NCBI GenBank assembly: GCA_905234285.1 | Contig: CAJOHK010000024.1 | Coordinates: 1-52,171 of the forward strand | Reading direction: 5' to 3' | DNA from: an uncultured Bacteroidales bacterium | Lineage (GTDB): Bacteria > Bacteroidota > Bacteroidia > Bacteroidales > UBA932 | Length of the DNA: 52,171 bases | Program-made: the position numbers and the translations under genes | In this document: positions 7,847 through 16,479 of the stretch, piece by piece | Layout: every line of letters starts with the position of its first letter | Position numbering within the stretch: position 1 is the first letter of the stretch | The notes under the pieces: generated by a model | The model's database searches: none | The model's input: only the letters and a program-made list of their open reading frames with translations | Told to the model about the DNA's origin: nothing

Positions 7847-8751
7847 AAGCAGGCCCGCAGGACTTCGATGATGTTCTGCGATTTGCCCATGGTGTAGAAG
7901 TGGACGGCAGGAACGCCGTGGGCTAACAGGTCTCGGCACTGGGCAATGCACCAGTCCACGCCGATGCGGCGCACTTCCTCCTTGTCCATGCCGGATTCGC
8001 GGATGGCCTCGGTGAGGGGCAGGGGAATATCGATGGAGAACGCCTGGGGCAGCATTTCTAACTGACGGACCGTAGTCAGCGGTTTGAGACCGGGGACAAT
8101 GGGGACGGTAATGCCGGCTGCACGGCATTTCTCAACAAAGCTGTAGAAGACCGCATTGTCAAAGAACATCTGGGTAATCACATAATCGGCCCCGGCGTCT
8201 ATTTTTGCCTTGAGGAAGGCAATGTCGGTTTCCAGATTGGCAGCCTCGAAATGTTTCTCGGGATAAGCGCCTACGCCCACGCAGAACGGCCCTTGCTCCC
8301 GGATGGCGGCCACCAGTTCGCTGGCGTGTGCATAGCCGTCGGGCTGGGGTACAAAGCGTTTTTCTCCCGTAAGGGAATCGCCGCGCAGCGCCATTACATT
8401 CTCGATGCCCATGAAGCGGAAGTCCTGCAGTTGCCATTCAATTTCCCGGGCACTTTGGCCGGCGCAGATGATGTGCGGCACTACCTCTACCGGGAAATGG
8501 GCGTTGATGGAGGCGCAAACGGCTACCGGGGATACCCGGCTGCGCACCACTTCCTGCTTGTAGCTACCGTCGGGCTGAGGCACAAAGCGGAGTTCGTCCC
8601 GGTGCGTGGTCACGTTGATGTAACGGGGCTGGAATTCCATGAGCGGACGAATGCTGTCCAGCAGCTCCTGCTGGGTGATGCCGCTTAACGGAGGGACGAT
8701 TTCCAGGGAGGGAAAAGGATGTCCGGAGGAGAAGAGTTCGGTGATTCTCAT
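7843..8751 (-). CDS. metF: 5,10-methylenetetrahydrofolate reductase
   Basis: A 302-residue flavoprotein of the MetF TIM-barrel family, which reduces methylene-THF to methyl-THF, the methyl donor for MetH. Recognisable segments are SLEIVPP near the N terminus (substrate Glu), YINVTTHRDE, HIICAGQS, NVMALRGDS (FAD site) and ADYVITQMFFDN. The start overlaps the metH stop by four bases (ATGA), so the pair forms a methionine-synthesis unit. It converges on btuB, overlapping only the shared CTAG. Confidence 0.96.
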   Translation of the reverse strand: MRITELFSSGHPFPSLEIVPPLSGITQQELLDSIRPLMEFQPRYINVTTHRDELRFVPQPDGSYKQEVVRSRVSPVAVCASINAHFPVEVVPHIICAGQSAREIEWQLQDFRFMGIENVMALRGDSLTGEKRFVPQPDGYAHASELVAAIREQGPFCVGVGAYPEKHFEAANLETDIAFLKAKIDAGADYVITQMFFDNAVFYSFVEKCRAAGITVPIVPGLKPLTTVRQLEMLPQAFSIDIPLPLTEAIRESGMDKEEVRRIGVDWCIAQCRDLLAHGVPAVHFYTMGKSQNIIEVLRACF

Positions 8752-11700
8752 AGCAGATGGGACAAGAAGGCCTGGGCTTCGCTGGGACTGAACCCGCGGG
8801 CCCGGGCATAAGATTCAAATTGGGACGGGGAGATGTGGCGGATATCCGGATAGCCGGCCTGCGGGTGCAGTATCACAAATCCGCAGATAGAGGCGTCGGG
8901 CTGCATGGCGCAGCTCTCGGTGAGCTGGATACCCAGACTGGAAGGCAACAGGGACAGGATGTCACGCTTGAGGCTGTGGTCCGGGCAGGAGGCATAGCCG
9001 GCGGCCGGTTTGGCAACGGGGACGCAGAGTGGCGCCAGTTGTCGGTCCAGCCAGACCGATGCGGCCTCGGCCAGGGTGACCCGTACGGCGCGTTGCATGA
9101 GGCTCTCATACTCATTCCGGCAGGCTTCGCAGTTACAGCCTTCGGGATGTTTCCCATGTACGGCCAGGGCAAAAATTCCGAACGGACCGCTGCCGGTGGC
9201 GGGGACATAATCGGCCAGGGAGCGGCTTTCTCCTTCTTCCTGGCGCAGCATGGGCAGGAGGACATCCGGGCTCAGCCGAATAGCATTGCCTTCCCGGCTG
9301 GCGGCAAAGAAGCGGGCGGCCAGCCGTACCTCCACTGACCCCTCACGGACCATGGCTTCCAGGATAGCACGGCCCTCGGCCTCCAGTTTGGGCCAAGGCT
9401 TTTTGACGCCCCATACCGCCCGGAAAAGGGTCCAGTCAAAGAGGGGAACCAATTCCTGCAAGGGAATGCGGGTGAGGGGAATATCGTTGGGGATGGTGGT
9501 TAGATAGCTGCTGGGAGGGAAGTCGGTGTGCTGCAGCGGCTTGGTCCGGCGACCCTGGTGCTGGAGGCGAATGGTCTCCTGACGGGCATGCTGCTCGGCT
9601 TCAAAGGCTTCGCGGTCCTGCAGGCAGCGCTGGGCCATCACCGCCCCGGCCGATGCATCCGGCGCATGGAAAACGTGTGCGTACAGCGGCGCCAGCTTGA
9701 CGGCGGTATGCAGGTCCGATGTGGTGGCTCCGCCCACAAAAAGCGGCGTAGAGAGCCCCCGGGCCGACATTTCCCGGCACAGCTCCTCCATCTGGTAAAG
9801 CGAAGGCGTGATGAGCCCGCTCACCCCGATTAGGGCGGCGTTGTGCTTCTCGGCCGCCTCCAGGATGGTCTCCTTGTCAACCATGACGCCCAGGTCGATA
9901 ACCTCAAAACCGTTGCACCGAAGCACGGTGCCGGCGATGTTCTTGCCAATGTCGTGTACGTCTTCCTTCACCGTGGCGTTGATGACCACCGGCCGTTGGG
10001 TGCGGTGCCCGTCATCCTGCATATAGGGTCCCAGCAGGGCTACGGCGTCCTTCATGATTTTGGCGCTTTTTACCACCTGGGGCAGGAACATCTTTCCCTC
10101 GCCGAAGCGTCGGCCCACTTCTTCCATGCCGGCCATGAGCGGGCCTTCTATGACCCGGACGGCGCTGCCCAGTTCTTCCATGGCGGCCATCAAATCGGGC
10201 TGCAGCGTGTTGGAACGGCCGCTGAGCAGGGCGTCTTGCAAACGCTCCTGAACGCTGCCCCGCAGGGTTTCGGCGGCTGTTTCCTGCGTTGTCACAGGTG
10301 CACTGATGCGGGCGGCCAGTTCCGTGAGACGGGCGGTGGCATCGGCCCTGCGGCACAGGATCACGTCCTCGGCGGCCTGGCGCAGTTCGGGTTCAATGTC
10401 GTCGTAGAGTTGCAGCATGGCCGGGTTCACAATGGCCATGTCCAGTCCGGCGCGGATGGCGTGGTACAGGAATACGGCGTGCATGGCGCCGCGCACCGGG
10501 TTGTTGCCGCGGAAGGCAAACGACAGGTTGGAGATGCCGCCGGAAGTATAGGCGCCGGGCAGGTTTTGCTTAATCCAGCGCACGGCTTCAATGAAGTCAA
10601 TGCCGTAGCGGTCGTGTTCCGGGATGCCGGTACCAACAGAAAGGACGTTTACGTCAAAAATCAGGTCCTGGGCGGGAATGCCGATGCCGGTGAGCAGCCG
10701 ATAGGCACGCTCGCAAATGGCAATTTTGCGCTCATAGGTGGTGGCCTGTCCTTCCTCGTCAAAGGCCATAACCACCATGGCGGCCCCCAAGCGGCGGATT
10801 TCGGCCGCTTTTTCAAGGAACGCGGCTTCTCCATCCTTGAGGCTGATGGAGTTCACTATACATTTGCCCTGCGCATTCTTGAGGCCCTTCAGGATGGTTT
10901 CCCAGTGGGAAGAGTCAATCATGAGGGCTGCGCGGGCAACGGCAGGGTCATTCTCCAACTGGCGGACGAAGCTTTCCATGCAGGCCGGCCCGTCCAGCAT
11001 GGCGTCGTCCATGTTGATGTCGATGATTCCGGCGCCTCCGGCAATCTGGTCGGCAGCTATCTGCAGGGCTTCGTCATACTTTTCTTCGGCTATGAGACGC
11101 GCGAATTTGCGGGAACCGGCTACGTTGGTACGTTCGCCGATAAGGGTGAAGTTTTGGGACTCCGTATCTACGGTCCAGGCTTCCAGGCCACTCACCGTGA
11201 GGTGTTTATCTGCGGAGGGATGGGGCCGGGACCGAAGTGGGGGAAGGGCTTTGATATGGGCGGGGGAGGTGCCGCAGCATCCGCCGACAATATTCACCAG
11301 ACCGTCGAAGGAGGCCATCTGTGCGGCCATCTGTTCCGGCGATTGGTCATAGGCGCCCAGTTCGTTGGGCAGGCCGGCATTGGGATAGCAGATGATGGGA
11401 ACGGGACACCACTGGGCCAGGTTTTGCACCAGTGGCAGCAGGCCGTCGGCCCCCAGGGAACAGTTGAGGCCGAAGGCCAGCAGGGGATAATGGCTCACCG
11501 CCGTGAAGAAGGCTTCCAGTGTTTGGCCGGTTAGCGTGCGTCCGCTGCGGTCGCTTACGGAGACCGAAACCACAACGGGGAAACCGGGCTGCACCTGGGA
11601 AATGCCATACAAGGCCGCTTTGGTATTAAGGGCGTCGAAGGCGGTTTCGAGCAGCAGAAAGTCCACCCCGCCTTCGATGAGAGCGGCTGCCTGACGGGCA

Positions 11701-12071
11701 TAGTCCTCGGCCATCTGGTCAAAGGAAACGGGGCGCCAGGCGGGCTTGGAGATATCTGGAGCCAGCGTAAGAGATTTGGAGGTAGGGCCCATGCTGCCGG
11801 CTACCCACACTTTTCGGGGGGCTGCATCGGCTACTTTCCGGGCCAGGCGTGCTCCTTCCAGCGCCAGTTCGGGGTTTAGGGAAAAGGAGTTGGTTTCGAT
11901 GATATCGGCACCTGCATCTATGTAAGCGCGATGGATGGCCTCAATGACGTCGGGGCGGGAGAGGTTCAGGCGCTCGAACTGGGTCTCCGCAAGGTGGTAC
12001 TGCTGGATTTGGGTGCCCATGGCACCGTCCAGCCGCAGCACGCGGGAGCGGAGGAGATCCTGCAGGTCCAT
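8748..12071 (-). CDS. metH: Cobalamin-dependent methionine synthase
   Basis: A 1107-residue enzyme with all MetH modules. The homocysteine domain (about residues 1-285) has zinc ligands in GLNCSLG and GGCCGTSP. The pterin domain begins at LIGERTNVAGSRKF (about residue 310). The cobalamin cap and Rossmann domain carries the lower-ligand motif DVHDIGKNI (about residue 690). A C-terminal AdoMet reactivation domain has AAGYASCPDHS and LTESCAMQP. It transfers a methyl group from methyl-THF through cobalamin to homocysteine. It is somewhat shorter than the E. coli enzyme (1227 residues). metF follows with a four-base overlap, and the B12 uptake operon faces it. No riboswitch is seen upstream. Confidence 0.97.
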   Translation of the reverse strand: MDLQDLLRSRVLRLDGAMGTQIQQYHLAETQFERLNLSRPDVIEAIHRAYIDAGADIIETNSFSLNPELALEGARLARKVADAAPRKVWVAGSMGPTSKSLTLAPDISKPAWRPVSFDQMAEDYARQAAALIEGGVDFLLLETAFDALNTKAALYGISQVQPGFPVVVSVSVSDRSGRTLTGQTLEAFFTAVSHYPLLAFGLNCSLGADGLLPLVQNLAQWCPVPIICYPNAGLPNELGAYDQSPEQMAAQMASFDGLVNIVGGCCGTSPAHIKALPPLRSRPHPSADKHLTVSGLEAWTVDTESQNFTLIGERTNVAGSRKFARLIAEEKYDEALQIAADQIAGGAGIIDINMDDAMLDGPACMESFVRQLENDPAVARAALMIDSSHWETILKGLKNAQGKCIVNSISLKDGEAAFLEKAAEIRRLGAAMVVMAFDEEGQATTYERKIAICERAYRLLTGIGIPAQDLIFDVNVLSVGTGIPEHDRYGIDFIEAVRWIKQNLPGAYTSGGISNLSFAFRGNNPVRGAMHAVFLYHAIRAGLDMAIVNPAMLQLYDDIEPELRQAAEDVILCRRADATARLTELAARISAPVTTQETAAETLRGSVQERLQDALLSGRSNTLQPDLMAAMEELGSAVRVIEGPLMAGMEEVGRRFGEGKMFLPQVVKSAKIMKDAVALLGPYMQDDGHRTQRPVVINATVKEDVHDIGKNIAGTVLRCNGFEVIDLGVMVDKETILEAAEKHNAALIGVSGLITPSLYQMEELCREMSARGLSTPLFVGGATTSDLHTAVKLAPLYAHVFHAPDASAGAVMAQRCLQDREAFEAEQHARQETIRLQHQGRRTKPLQHTDFPPSSYLTTIPNDIPLTRIPLQELVPLFDWTLFRAVWGVKKPWPKLEAEGRAILEAMVREGSVEVRLAARFFAASREGNAIRLSPDVLLPMLRQEEGESRSLADYVPATGSGPFGIFALAVHGKHPEGCNCEACRNEYESLMQRAVRVTLAEAASVWLDRQLAPLCVPVAKPAAGYASCPDHSLKRDILSLLPSSLGIQLTESCAMQPDASICGFVILHPQAGYPDIRHISPSQFESYARARGFSPSEAQAFLSHLL

Positions 12072-12075
12072 AAGT

Positions 12076-12993
12076 TTATTGGGATTGGCCAGCCAGCCAG
12101 ATTCGGCTTCTGTGTTCCAGATTCTCGTACAGGTAAGGGGTGTACCAGCGGACTTCCATGGTGTGGTAATCTCCCTCGCCGAAGTAGGGCTCTACAATAT
12201 TCTGGGTGCCTTTATAGCCCTCTACCAGCACCAGCATGGAGGCCCGGTCCAGAGTTACGGTGAGGGTGTCCTGCATGGTGGCAGGGGTCTCGTCAATGCG
12301 CCAGTTAACAGGATTGATGCCTACTACATTTCCGCCGGTGATGATGGCATTGGCGTCCTCCGGCCGGCGTACAGAATTGACGCAGATAGTGACGCCGGTA
12401 TCGTCGGCCCCGGTGGCGGGGATGATGGAAGGGCTGTTTTCCAATTCCTCGGCCGTGATGTGCCAGCCCAGCACGTAGGCCGCTACCATGTGCGCATGCA
12501 CCTCCTCCGGCATTTCCTTTAGCAGTTCTACCACGGCCTGTCCGCCCTGGCTGTAGCCGGTAAGGATGAAGGGCCGGCCGTCATTAAGATGGGTAAGGAA
12601 GTAGTCAAAGGCGCGGCGGATGTCGCTCATGGCAACAGGAAAACGTTGGTCTACGAATGCCTGCTCCAGATAGGCTTCAAAAGTGATTTGCCGATAAATA
12701 GGGGCGAAGAAGTTGAGGGAGCCGCCGAAACGCCGGTTCACGGCACGGGCTTCGCGGCGCATGCCGGGGCACTTGGTGGTATCCACTACCTCGGCGTAGT
12801 GGCTGATTTTTCCGTTAGGGGCAAGAAAACCTACGGTTTCTGTGGAGCTGATATAGAACACATCCACCGGGGCGTCCTTTTCTACGATATACCAGGAACC
12901 GGCCTGGCTATAATCCGGGGCCTCAGGAATATAGTCTTGCTGGCAAGATATCAAAAAACAAAAAATGCAGGAAAGAACAGCTAACCGTTTCAT
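12076..12993 (-). CDS. DUF3089-type alpha/beta-hydrolase lipoprotein
   Basis: A 305-residue secreted lipoprotein: the signal peptide runs to a FLISC lipobox. The body is an alpha/beta hydrolase of the DUF3089 type, with VDVFYISSTE near the N terminus and the nucleophile elbow GYSQGG near residue 155. Substrate is unknown; the family is esterase-like. The open frame extends to 13125, but the ATG at 12993 gives a clean signal peptide. That ATG lies only 6 bases after a TATATTTG -7 box, so the transcript is nearly leaderless. metH starts 4 bases after its stop. Confidence 0.75.
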   Translation of the reverse strand: MKRLAVLSCIFCFLISCQQDYIPEAPDYSQAGSWYIVEKDAPVDVFYISSTETVGFLAPNGKISHYAEVVDTTKCPGMRREARAVNRRFGGSLNFFAPIYRQITFEAYLEQAFVDQRFPVAMSDIRRAFDYFLTHLNDGRPFILTGYSQGGQAVVELLKEMPEEVHAHMVAAYVLGWHITAEELENSPSIIPATGADDTGVTICVNSVRRPEDANAIITGGNVVGINPVNWRIDETPATMQDTLTVTLDRASMLVLVEGYKGTQNIVEPYFGEGDYHTMEVRWYTPYLYENLEHRSRIWLAGQSQ

Positions 12994-12999
12994 ATCCTG

Positions 13000-13007
13000 C
13001 AAATATA
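13000..13007 (-). promoter_or_regulatory. -7 box of a promoter for the DUF3089 gene
   Basis: TATATTTG on the minus strand between the NamZ stop (13022) and the DUF3089 start (12993). No convincing -33 element is visible. Predicted initiation is at or within a base or two of the start codon, implying a leaderless transcript that may also feed metH-metF. Confidence 0.5.
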
Positions 13008-13021
13008 ATAAAAAATTGCCC

Positions 13022-14209
13022 TTATTCCTCTGGGTATAGGAGGTATTTTTGGCGCAATTCCTTGAAATGCTCCACATCTGCCTGCCACCGCTCTCTGATT
13101 TGGGCTTCGGAGCATCCGGCTTCAATCATTTCGCGCACATAAGTCTGTCCCAGCAGGAGGTCAAAGAAGCGGGTGAAGAAACCCTTCTGCTGGTTCTGCT
13201 CCTTAAAGATGGAATAGGCATCGATGACATAGCTCAAATCCAGCCCGCGGCGGTGAATCTCGTCATGGGAAAGTCCCGTAAGATCTACGCCAAAACACTC
13301 CTGGCCCATGAGGGGCGGGTTCTTGGCCCCGGGAACACTCTGCGGAGTAAAGCTGTAGCTATACTTGCTCTGAAGGGCAGGATGCCCATATTGTTGGAAG
13401 GGTTTGTCGGTACCCCGTCCCAGGCTTACCACCGTGCCTTCGAAGGGACAGAGCGAAGGATACAGGTCGATGGCCTGCTCGTTAGGAAGGTTGGGACTGG
13501 GGGCTACCGGCAGCACATAGCGGGTGGCGTGGGTGTAATTTTGGCATGGGATAACCGTTAAGCGGCATTGGTTCCCTTCTTCCAGCCAGCCTTCGCCCAT
13601 GGCCATCCGGGCCAGCTCGCCCAGGGTGAGTCCGTGTACTGCCGGGATGGGAAGGTAACCCACCCCGCTTTTGAGGGTCATGTCCAGTATGGGGCCGTCT
13701 ACATAATCCCCGTTGGGGTTGGGACGGTCCAGTAGAATGAGGGGCTTGTCGTAGGCTGCACAGGCGTCCATGAGCCGGCAAAGCGTAATATAATAGGTAT
13801 AGAAACGCAATCCCACGTCCTGGATGTCGGCCACCAGCACGTCAAAGCTGTCCATGGCCTGGGCCGAAGGGCGGTTCTCTCCGTGCGAGCCGTAGAGGGA
13901 GAGAATGGGAACGCCCGTTTGCGGGTCTACGTCGTTGCTGACCAATTCGCCGGCATCGGCCTTGCCGCGGAAGCCATGTTCCGGGGAGAAGATGGCGGTG
14001 ATGTTCACGCCCCGTTCCAACAGGCAGTCCAGAATGTGTCCCTCGTCGGGGACCAGGCCGGTCTGGTTGCTGAAAATGGCCACCCGCTGGCCTTCCAGCA
14101 GGGGGAGATAGGCGTCAAACTGGGTGTCGCCGGGTAGCACCGGGGCGGGTTTCCCGGCGCAGGAAACGAGGAGCGAGCCCAGCAACATCGCCCTTAAGAA
14201 TGCTTTCAT
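13022..14209 (-). CDS. namZ: NamZ-type exo-beta-N-acetylmuramidase (DUF1343)
   Basis: A 395-residue DUF1343 protein with a lipoprotein signal peptide (..LLVSC). Conserved stretches are VAIFSNQTGLV (about residue 43), AIFSPEHGFRG (about residue 77), VADIQDVGLRFYTYY and LDRPNPNG. The Bacillus subtilis homologue NamZ (YbbC) removes MurNAc from the non-reducing end of peptidoglycan fragments, and the Glu of SPEHG is its catalytic residue. The lipoprotein signal implies envelope location and wall-fragment recycling. It lies 3 bases downstream of the porin gene, which suggests shared transcription. Confidence 0.85.
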   Translation of the reverse strand: MKAFLRAMLLGSLLVSCAGKPAPVLPGDTQFDAYLPLLEGQRVAIFSNQTGLVPDEGHILDCLLERGVNITAIFSPEHGFRGKADAGELVSNDVDPQTGVPILSLYGSHGENRPSAQAMDSFDVLVADIQDVGLRFYTYYITLCRLMDACAAYDKPLILLDRPNPNGDYVDGPILDMTLKSGVGYLPIPAVHGLTLGELARMAMGEGWLEEGNQCRLTVIPCQNYTHATRYVLPVAPSPNLPNEQAIDLYPSLCPFEGTVVSLGRGTDKPFQQYGHPALQSKYSYSFTPQSVPGAKNPPLMGQECFGVDLTGLSHDEIHRRGLDLSYVIDAYSIFKEQNQQKGFFTRFFDLLLGQTYVREMIEAGCSEAQIRERWQADVEHFKELRQKYLLYPEE

Positions 14210-14212
14210 AGA

Positions 14213-15226
14213 TTATTCCGCTGTCTTGCGTTTATACACGGTAAAACGCCAGGTGACGCCCATGTCCAGGTTGTGCACGTTGTCGTGGTTGTCCCGGAAA
14301 TAGGCAATGTGCAGGCGGAGGCGGTCGTTGCCCAGCGGGAAGAACTCCACACCGGCGCCGCCGTACAGGTAGCGGTTGCCGGCCGGCAGGGTGATGTCGT
14401 AGGAAAGGCCGTTTTCATCGGCATTCTCGGCCAGGTTCCATTCGTAGCCCACTTTGGTGCACAGATTCCACTTGCCCAGCGTAAGGATGGCCTTGCCGAT
14501 GAGGGTGCAGTCCGTGAAGAGATAGCGCGGCTGATGGAAGGAGGCGCGGTTGATGAAGTCTATGTCTACCACCAGCGGGCCCATGAAAAACTTATTGCCC
14601 AAGACAATCCAGTTGGACAGGCGCTTTAGCTCGTCGTTTACCAGATTGAAACTCCAGGTGGTTTGCCAGTGCTTGCCGATATGTCCGTTCCAATATACAT
14701 TATAGGAATAGGCGTTTTGCGTAACTGGGGAAACCGGGGAAGGGCAGAACTGGAAATTGATATCCTGCCCGGGGGCCGGCGTCCAGGTAATCGTGGCGCC
14801 AAACGCGTAATACTGGTATAGGTTGTTGCTGAAGGCTCCGTAGTAATAGACGTCGATAGGGGCCGAGTCTATCTCGTAGCCGCCAATCCAGATGGGGTGC
14901 TTGCCGGCCGTGATAGCAAAGTGGGGCGTGGCCTGCCATTTGAGCCACAGGAAGTCGGTGGCGCTGAACGGGTTGTTGTTCTCGATTTGCTTGTTCAGAC
15001 GCTGCCTGACGCGGAAGGTGAGTCCCGGGGCGATTTGCCCTTTGATGTGCAGGTTAAGATAGTCGCCTTGGAAGTGGGTGTCGTACTTGCCGTCCCGCCA
15101 CTCCTGATGGAACGTGCCGCGGGTGTCTATCCACAACTCATCGACATGGGTAATCTGAGCCTGCATGCTTTGGGTCAAGCCCATAAGGAGCAGGCTGGCA
15201 AATGTGGTTAGTAGCCGGTGTTTCAC
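14213..15226 (-). CDS. Outer-membrane porin-like beta-barrel protein
   Basis: A 337-residue protein with a cleavable signal peptide (..QSMQAQ) followed by alternating amphipathic, aromatic-rich strands typical of a barrel (LNLHIKGQIAPGLTFRVRQR, KWQATPHFAITAGKHPIWIGG). The FAITAGK segment resembles phosphate-selective porin OprO/OprP-type proteins. The barrel ends in VTWRFTVY with a short charged tail. The GTG start (15226) shares one base with the stop codon of the upstream aspartokinase-like gene, so translation is coupled. The substrate is unknown; co-transcription with NamZ makes wall sugars one possibility. Confidence 0.7.
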   Translation of the reverse strand: MKHRLLTTFASLLLMGLTQSMQAQITHVDELWIDTRGTFHQEWRDGKYDTHFQGDYLNLHIKGQIAPGLTFRVRQRLNKQIENNNPFSATDFLWLKWQATPHFAITAGKHPIWIGGYEIDSAPIDVYYYGAFSNNLYQYYAFGATITWTPAPGQDINFQFCPSPVSPVTQNAYSYNVYWNGHIGKHWQTTWSFNLVNDELKRLSNWIVLGNKFFMGPLVVDIDFINRASFHQPRYLFTDCTLIGKAILTLGKWNLCTKVGYEWNLAENADENGLSYDITLPAGNRYLYGGAGVEFFPLGNDRLRLHIAYFRDNHDNVHNLDMGVTWRFTVYKRKTAE

Positions 15227-16473
15227 TATTCGTTCAGGAGCTCTGCTGCCAGATTAAGGTCTGCGGCGTCTACTACCAGGGAGATACTGAGTTCCTCACC
15301 GCCCTGGGCCGATGCAATGATGTTGATTCCCTTGGCTCCCAACTTGCCGAATACCGTGCCGGAAACCCCGGGAACATTGCGCATGCGGCTGCCGAAAACG
15401 GTAACGATGCCTACCTCGCGGTTGAGGATCACGACATCGTCCAGCGGCAGCAGGGGATTCTCCTTGAAAAGGCTCTTGATGGCCTCCAGGGCGGCATCTT
15501 TGTCGCTGCTCCGGACCGCAAAGCTGATGCTGTATTCCGAGGATGTCTGGGCAATGAAGCGTACGTTGATGCTGGCCGCTGCCATGGCGCTGAAAATGCT
15601 GCCCGACATACCCACGCGACCCAGAAGGCCCGTGCCATACACCGTGATGAGGTCCAGTTTGTCCTCCTGAAGGATGGCGGTCTGGTGACCGGAACCGGTA
15701 GAAATGAGGGTGCCTTCGAATTCCTGGTTCTGGATATCCTTTACCAGAATAGGAATGCCTGCGTTCTTGGCCGGCCATAAGGCGCTGGAGGAGAAGGGGG
15801 CGTTGGGGGAGGAGCAGAAGTGGGCGGCCTCGTCGTAGGTCATGGCGGGAATGCCCTCGATGCCCTTGCCCTCTACGTAGAACTCAATGCTGGAAGCCTT
15901 GAGCGTGGCGCCGATGAGGGAGGCCATCAGGTGAGCGCCGTCTTTGCCTACGCGTACCACGTAGCCCGATGCCAGGCGGCCGTAACCGCCGGGAATCACC
16001 AGGGGACCTTCGGCGGTACAGCGCTGCAGGATTTGCTGCTGGGAACCGGTCCAGTCAAAGTGCAGCTGCGTGTGGCAAAGCATGAGCTCTGTGCCGTCGA
16101 TGAGTTTGCCTCCGGCCAGTACATTGACAGCCTCGGCGCAAAGACGGGCGCATTTGGCCATGACATAGTCCTCGATGGCGTGCGGGGCAGTCTGTACCCA
16201 CATGCCTTCACGAAGATAGCCTCCAACGGCATCCAGGGTAGAAGAAACCATTTCCTGATAATCAGGATTGGTGGACACGCTTTGGAAGTATTCTTCAATC
16301 TGCTTGAATTCTTCCTGGGCGCTCTTCTTTTCCTCGATGGTTTTACGCACGGCTTCACGGAACAGACCTTCGATGGTTTTGCCGGGTCTGACAATGGCAA
16401 TGGTGTCTTTGTCGCAGTTGGCTACGATTTGTTCCAGACTGCGCGGCTTGAGCAAAAACGACTTGACAATCAT
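15226..16473 (-). CDS. Aspartokinase-like ACT-domain protein, catalytic motifs degenerate
   Basis: A 415-residue protein aligned by eye with aspartate kinases. An amino-acid-kinase-like region (about residues 1-275) has VIPGGYGRLASGYVVRVGKDGAHLMAS where kinases have a PGF.G.....TTTLGRGGSD element. Two C-terminal ACT domains follow (about residues 280-350 and 355-415). The signature KFGGTS at the N terminus is absent, and GRGGSD has become GKDGAH. It may be a divergent kinase or a non-catalytic regulatory paralogue. It begins 6 bases after the serine palmitoyltransferase stop and its own stop shares a base with the porin start. Confidence 0.65.
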   Translation of the reverse strand: MIVKSFLLKPRSLEQIVANCDKDTIAIVRPGKTIEGLFREAVRKTIEEKKSAQEEFKQIEEYFQSVSTNPDYQEMVSSTLDAVGGYLREGMWVQTAPHAIEDYVMAKCARLCAEAVNVLAGGKLIDGTELMLCHTQLHFDWTGSQQQILQRCTAEGPLVIPGGYGRLASGYVVRVGKDGAHLMASLIGATLKASSIEFYVEGKGIEGIPAMTYDEAAHFCSSPNAPFSSSALWPAKNAGIPILVKDIQNQEFEGTLISTGSGHQTAILQEDKLDLITVYGTGLLGRVGMSGSIFSAMAAASINVRFIAQTSSEYSISFAVRSSDKDAALEAIKSLFKENPLLPLDDVVILNREVGIVTVFGSRMRNVPGVSGTVFGKLGAKGINIIASAQGGEELSISLVVDAADLNLAAELLNE

Positions 16474-16479
16474 CGGTTA

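Noticed and set aside
9843..11534. Long open frame antisense to metH
   Set aside because: It is a shadow of the strongly biased codon use in metH; the protein is low-complexity and resembles nothing known.
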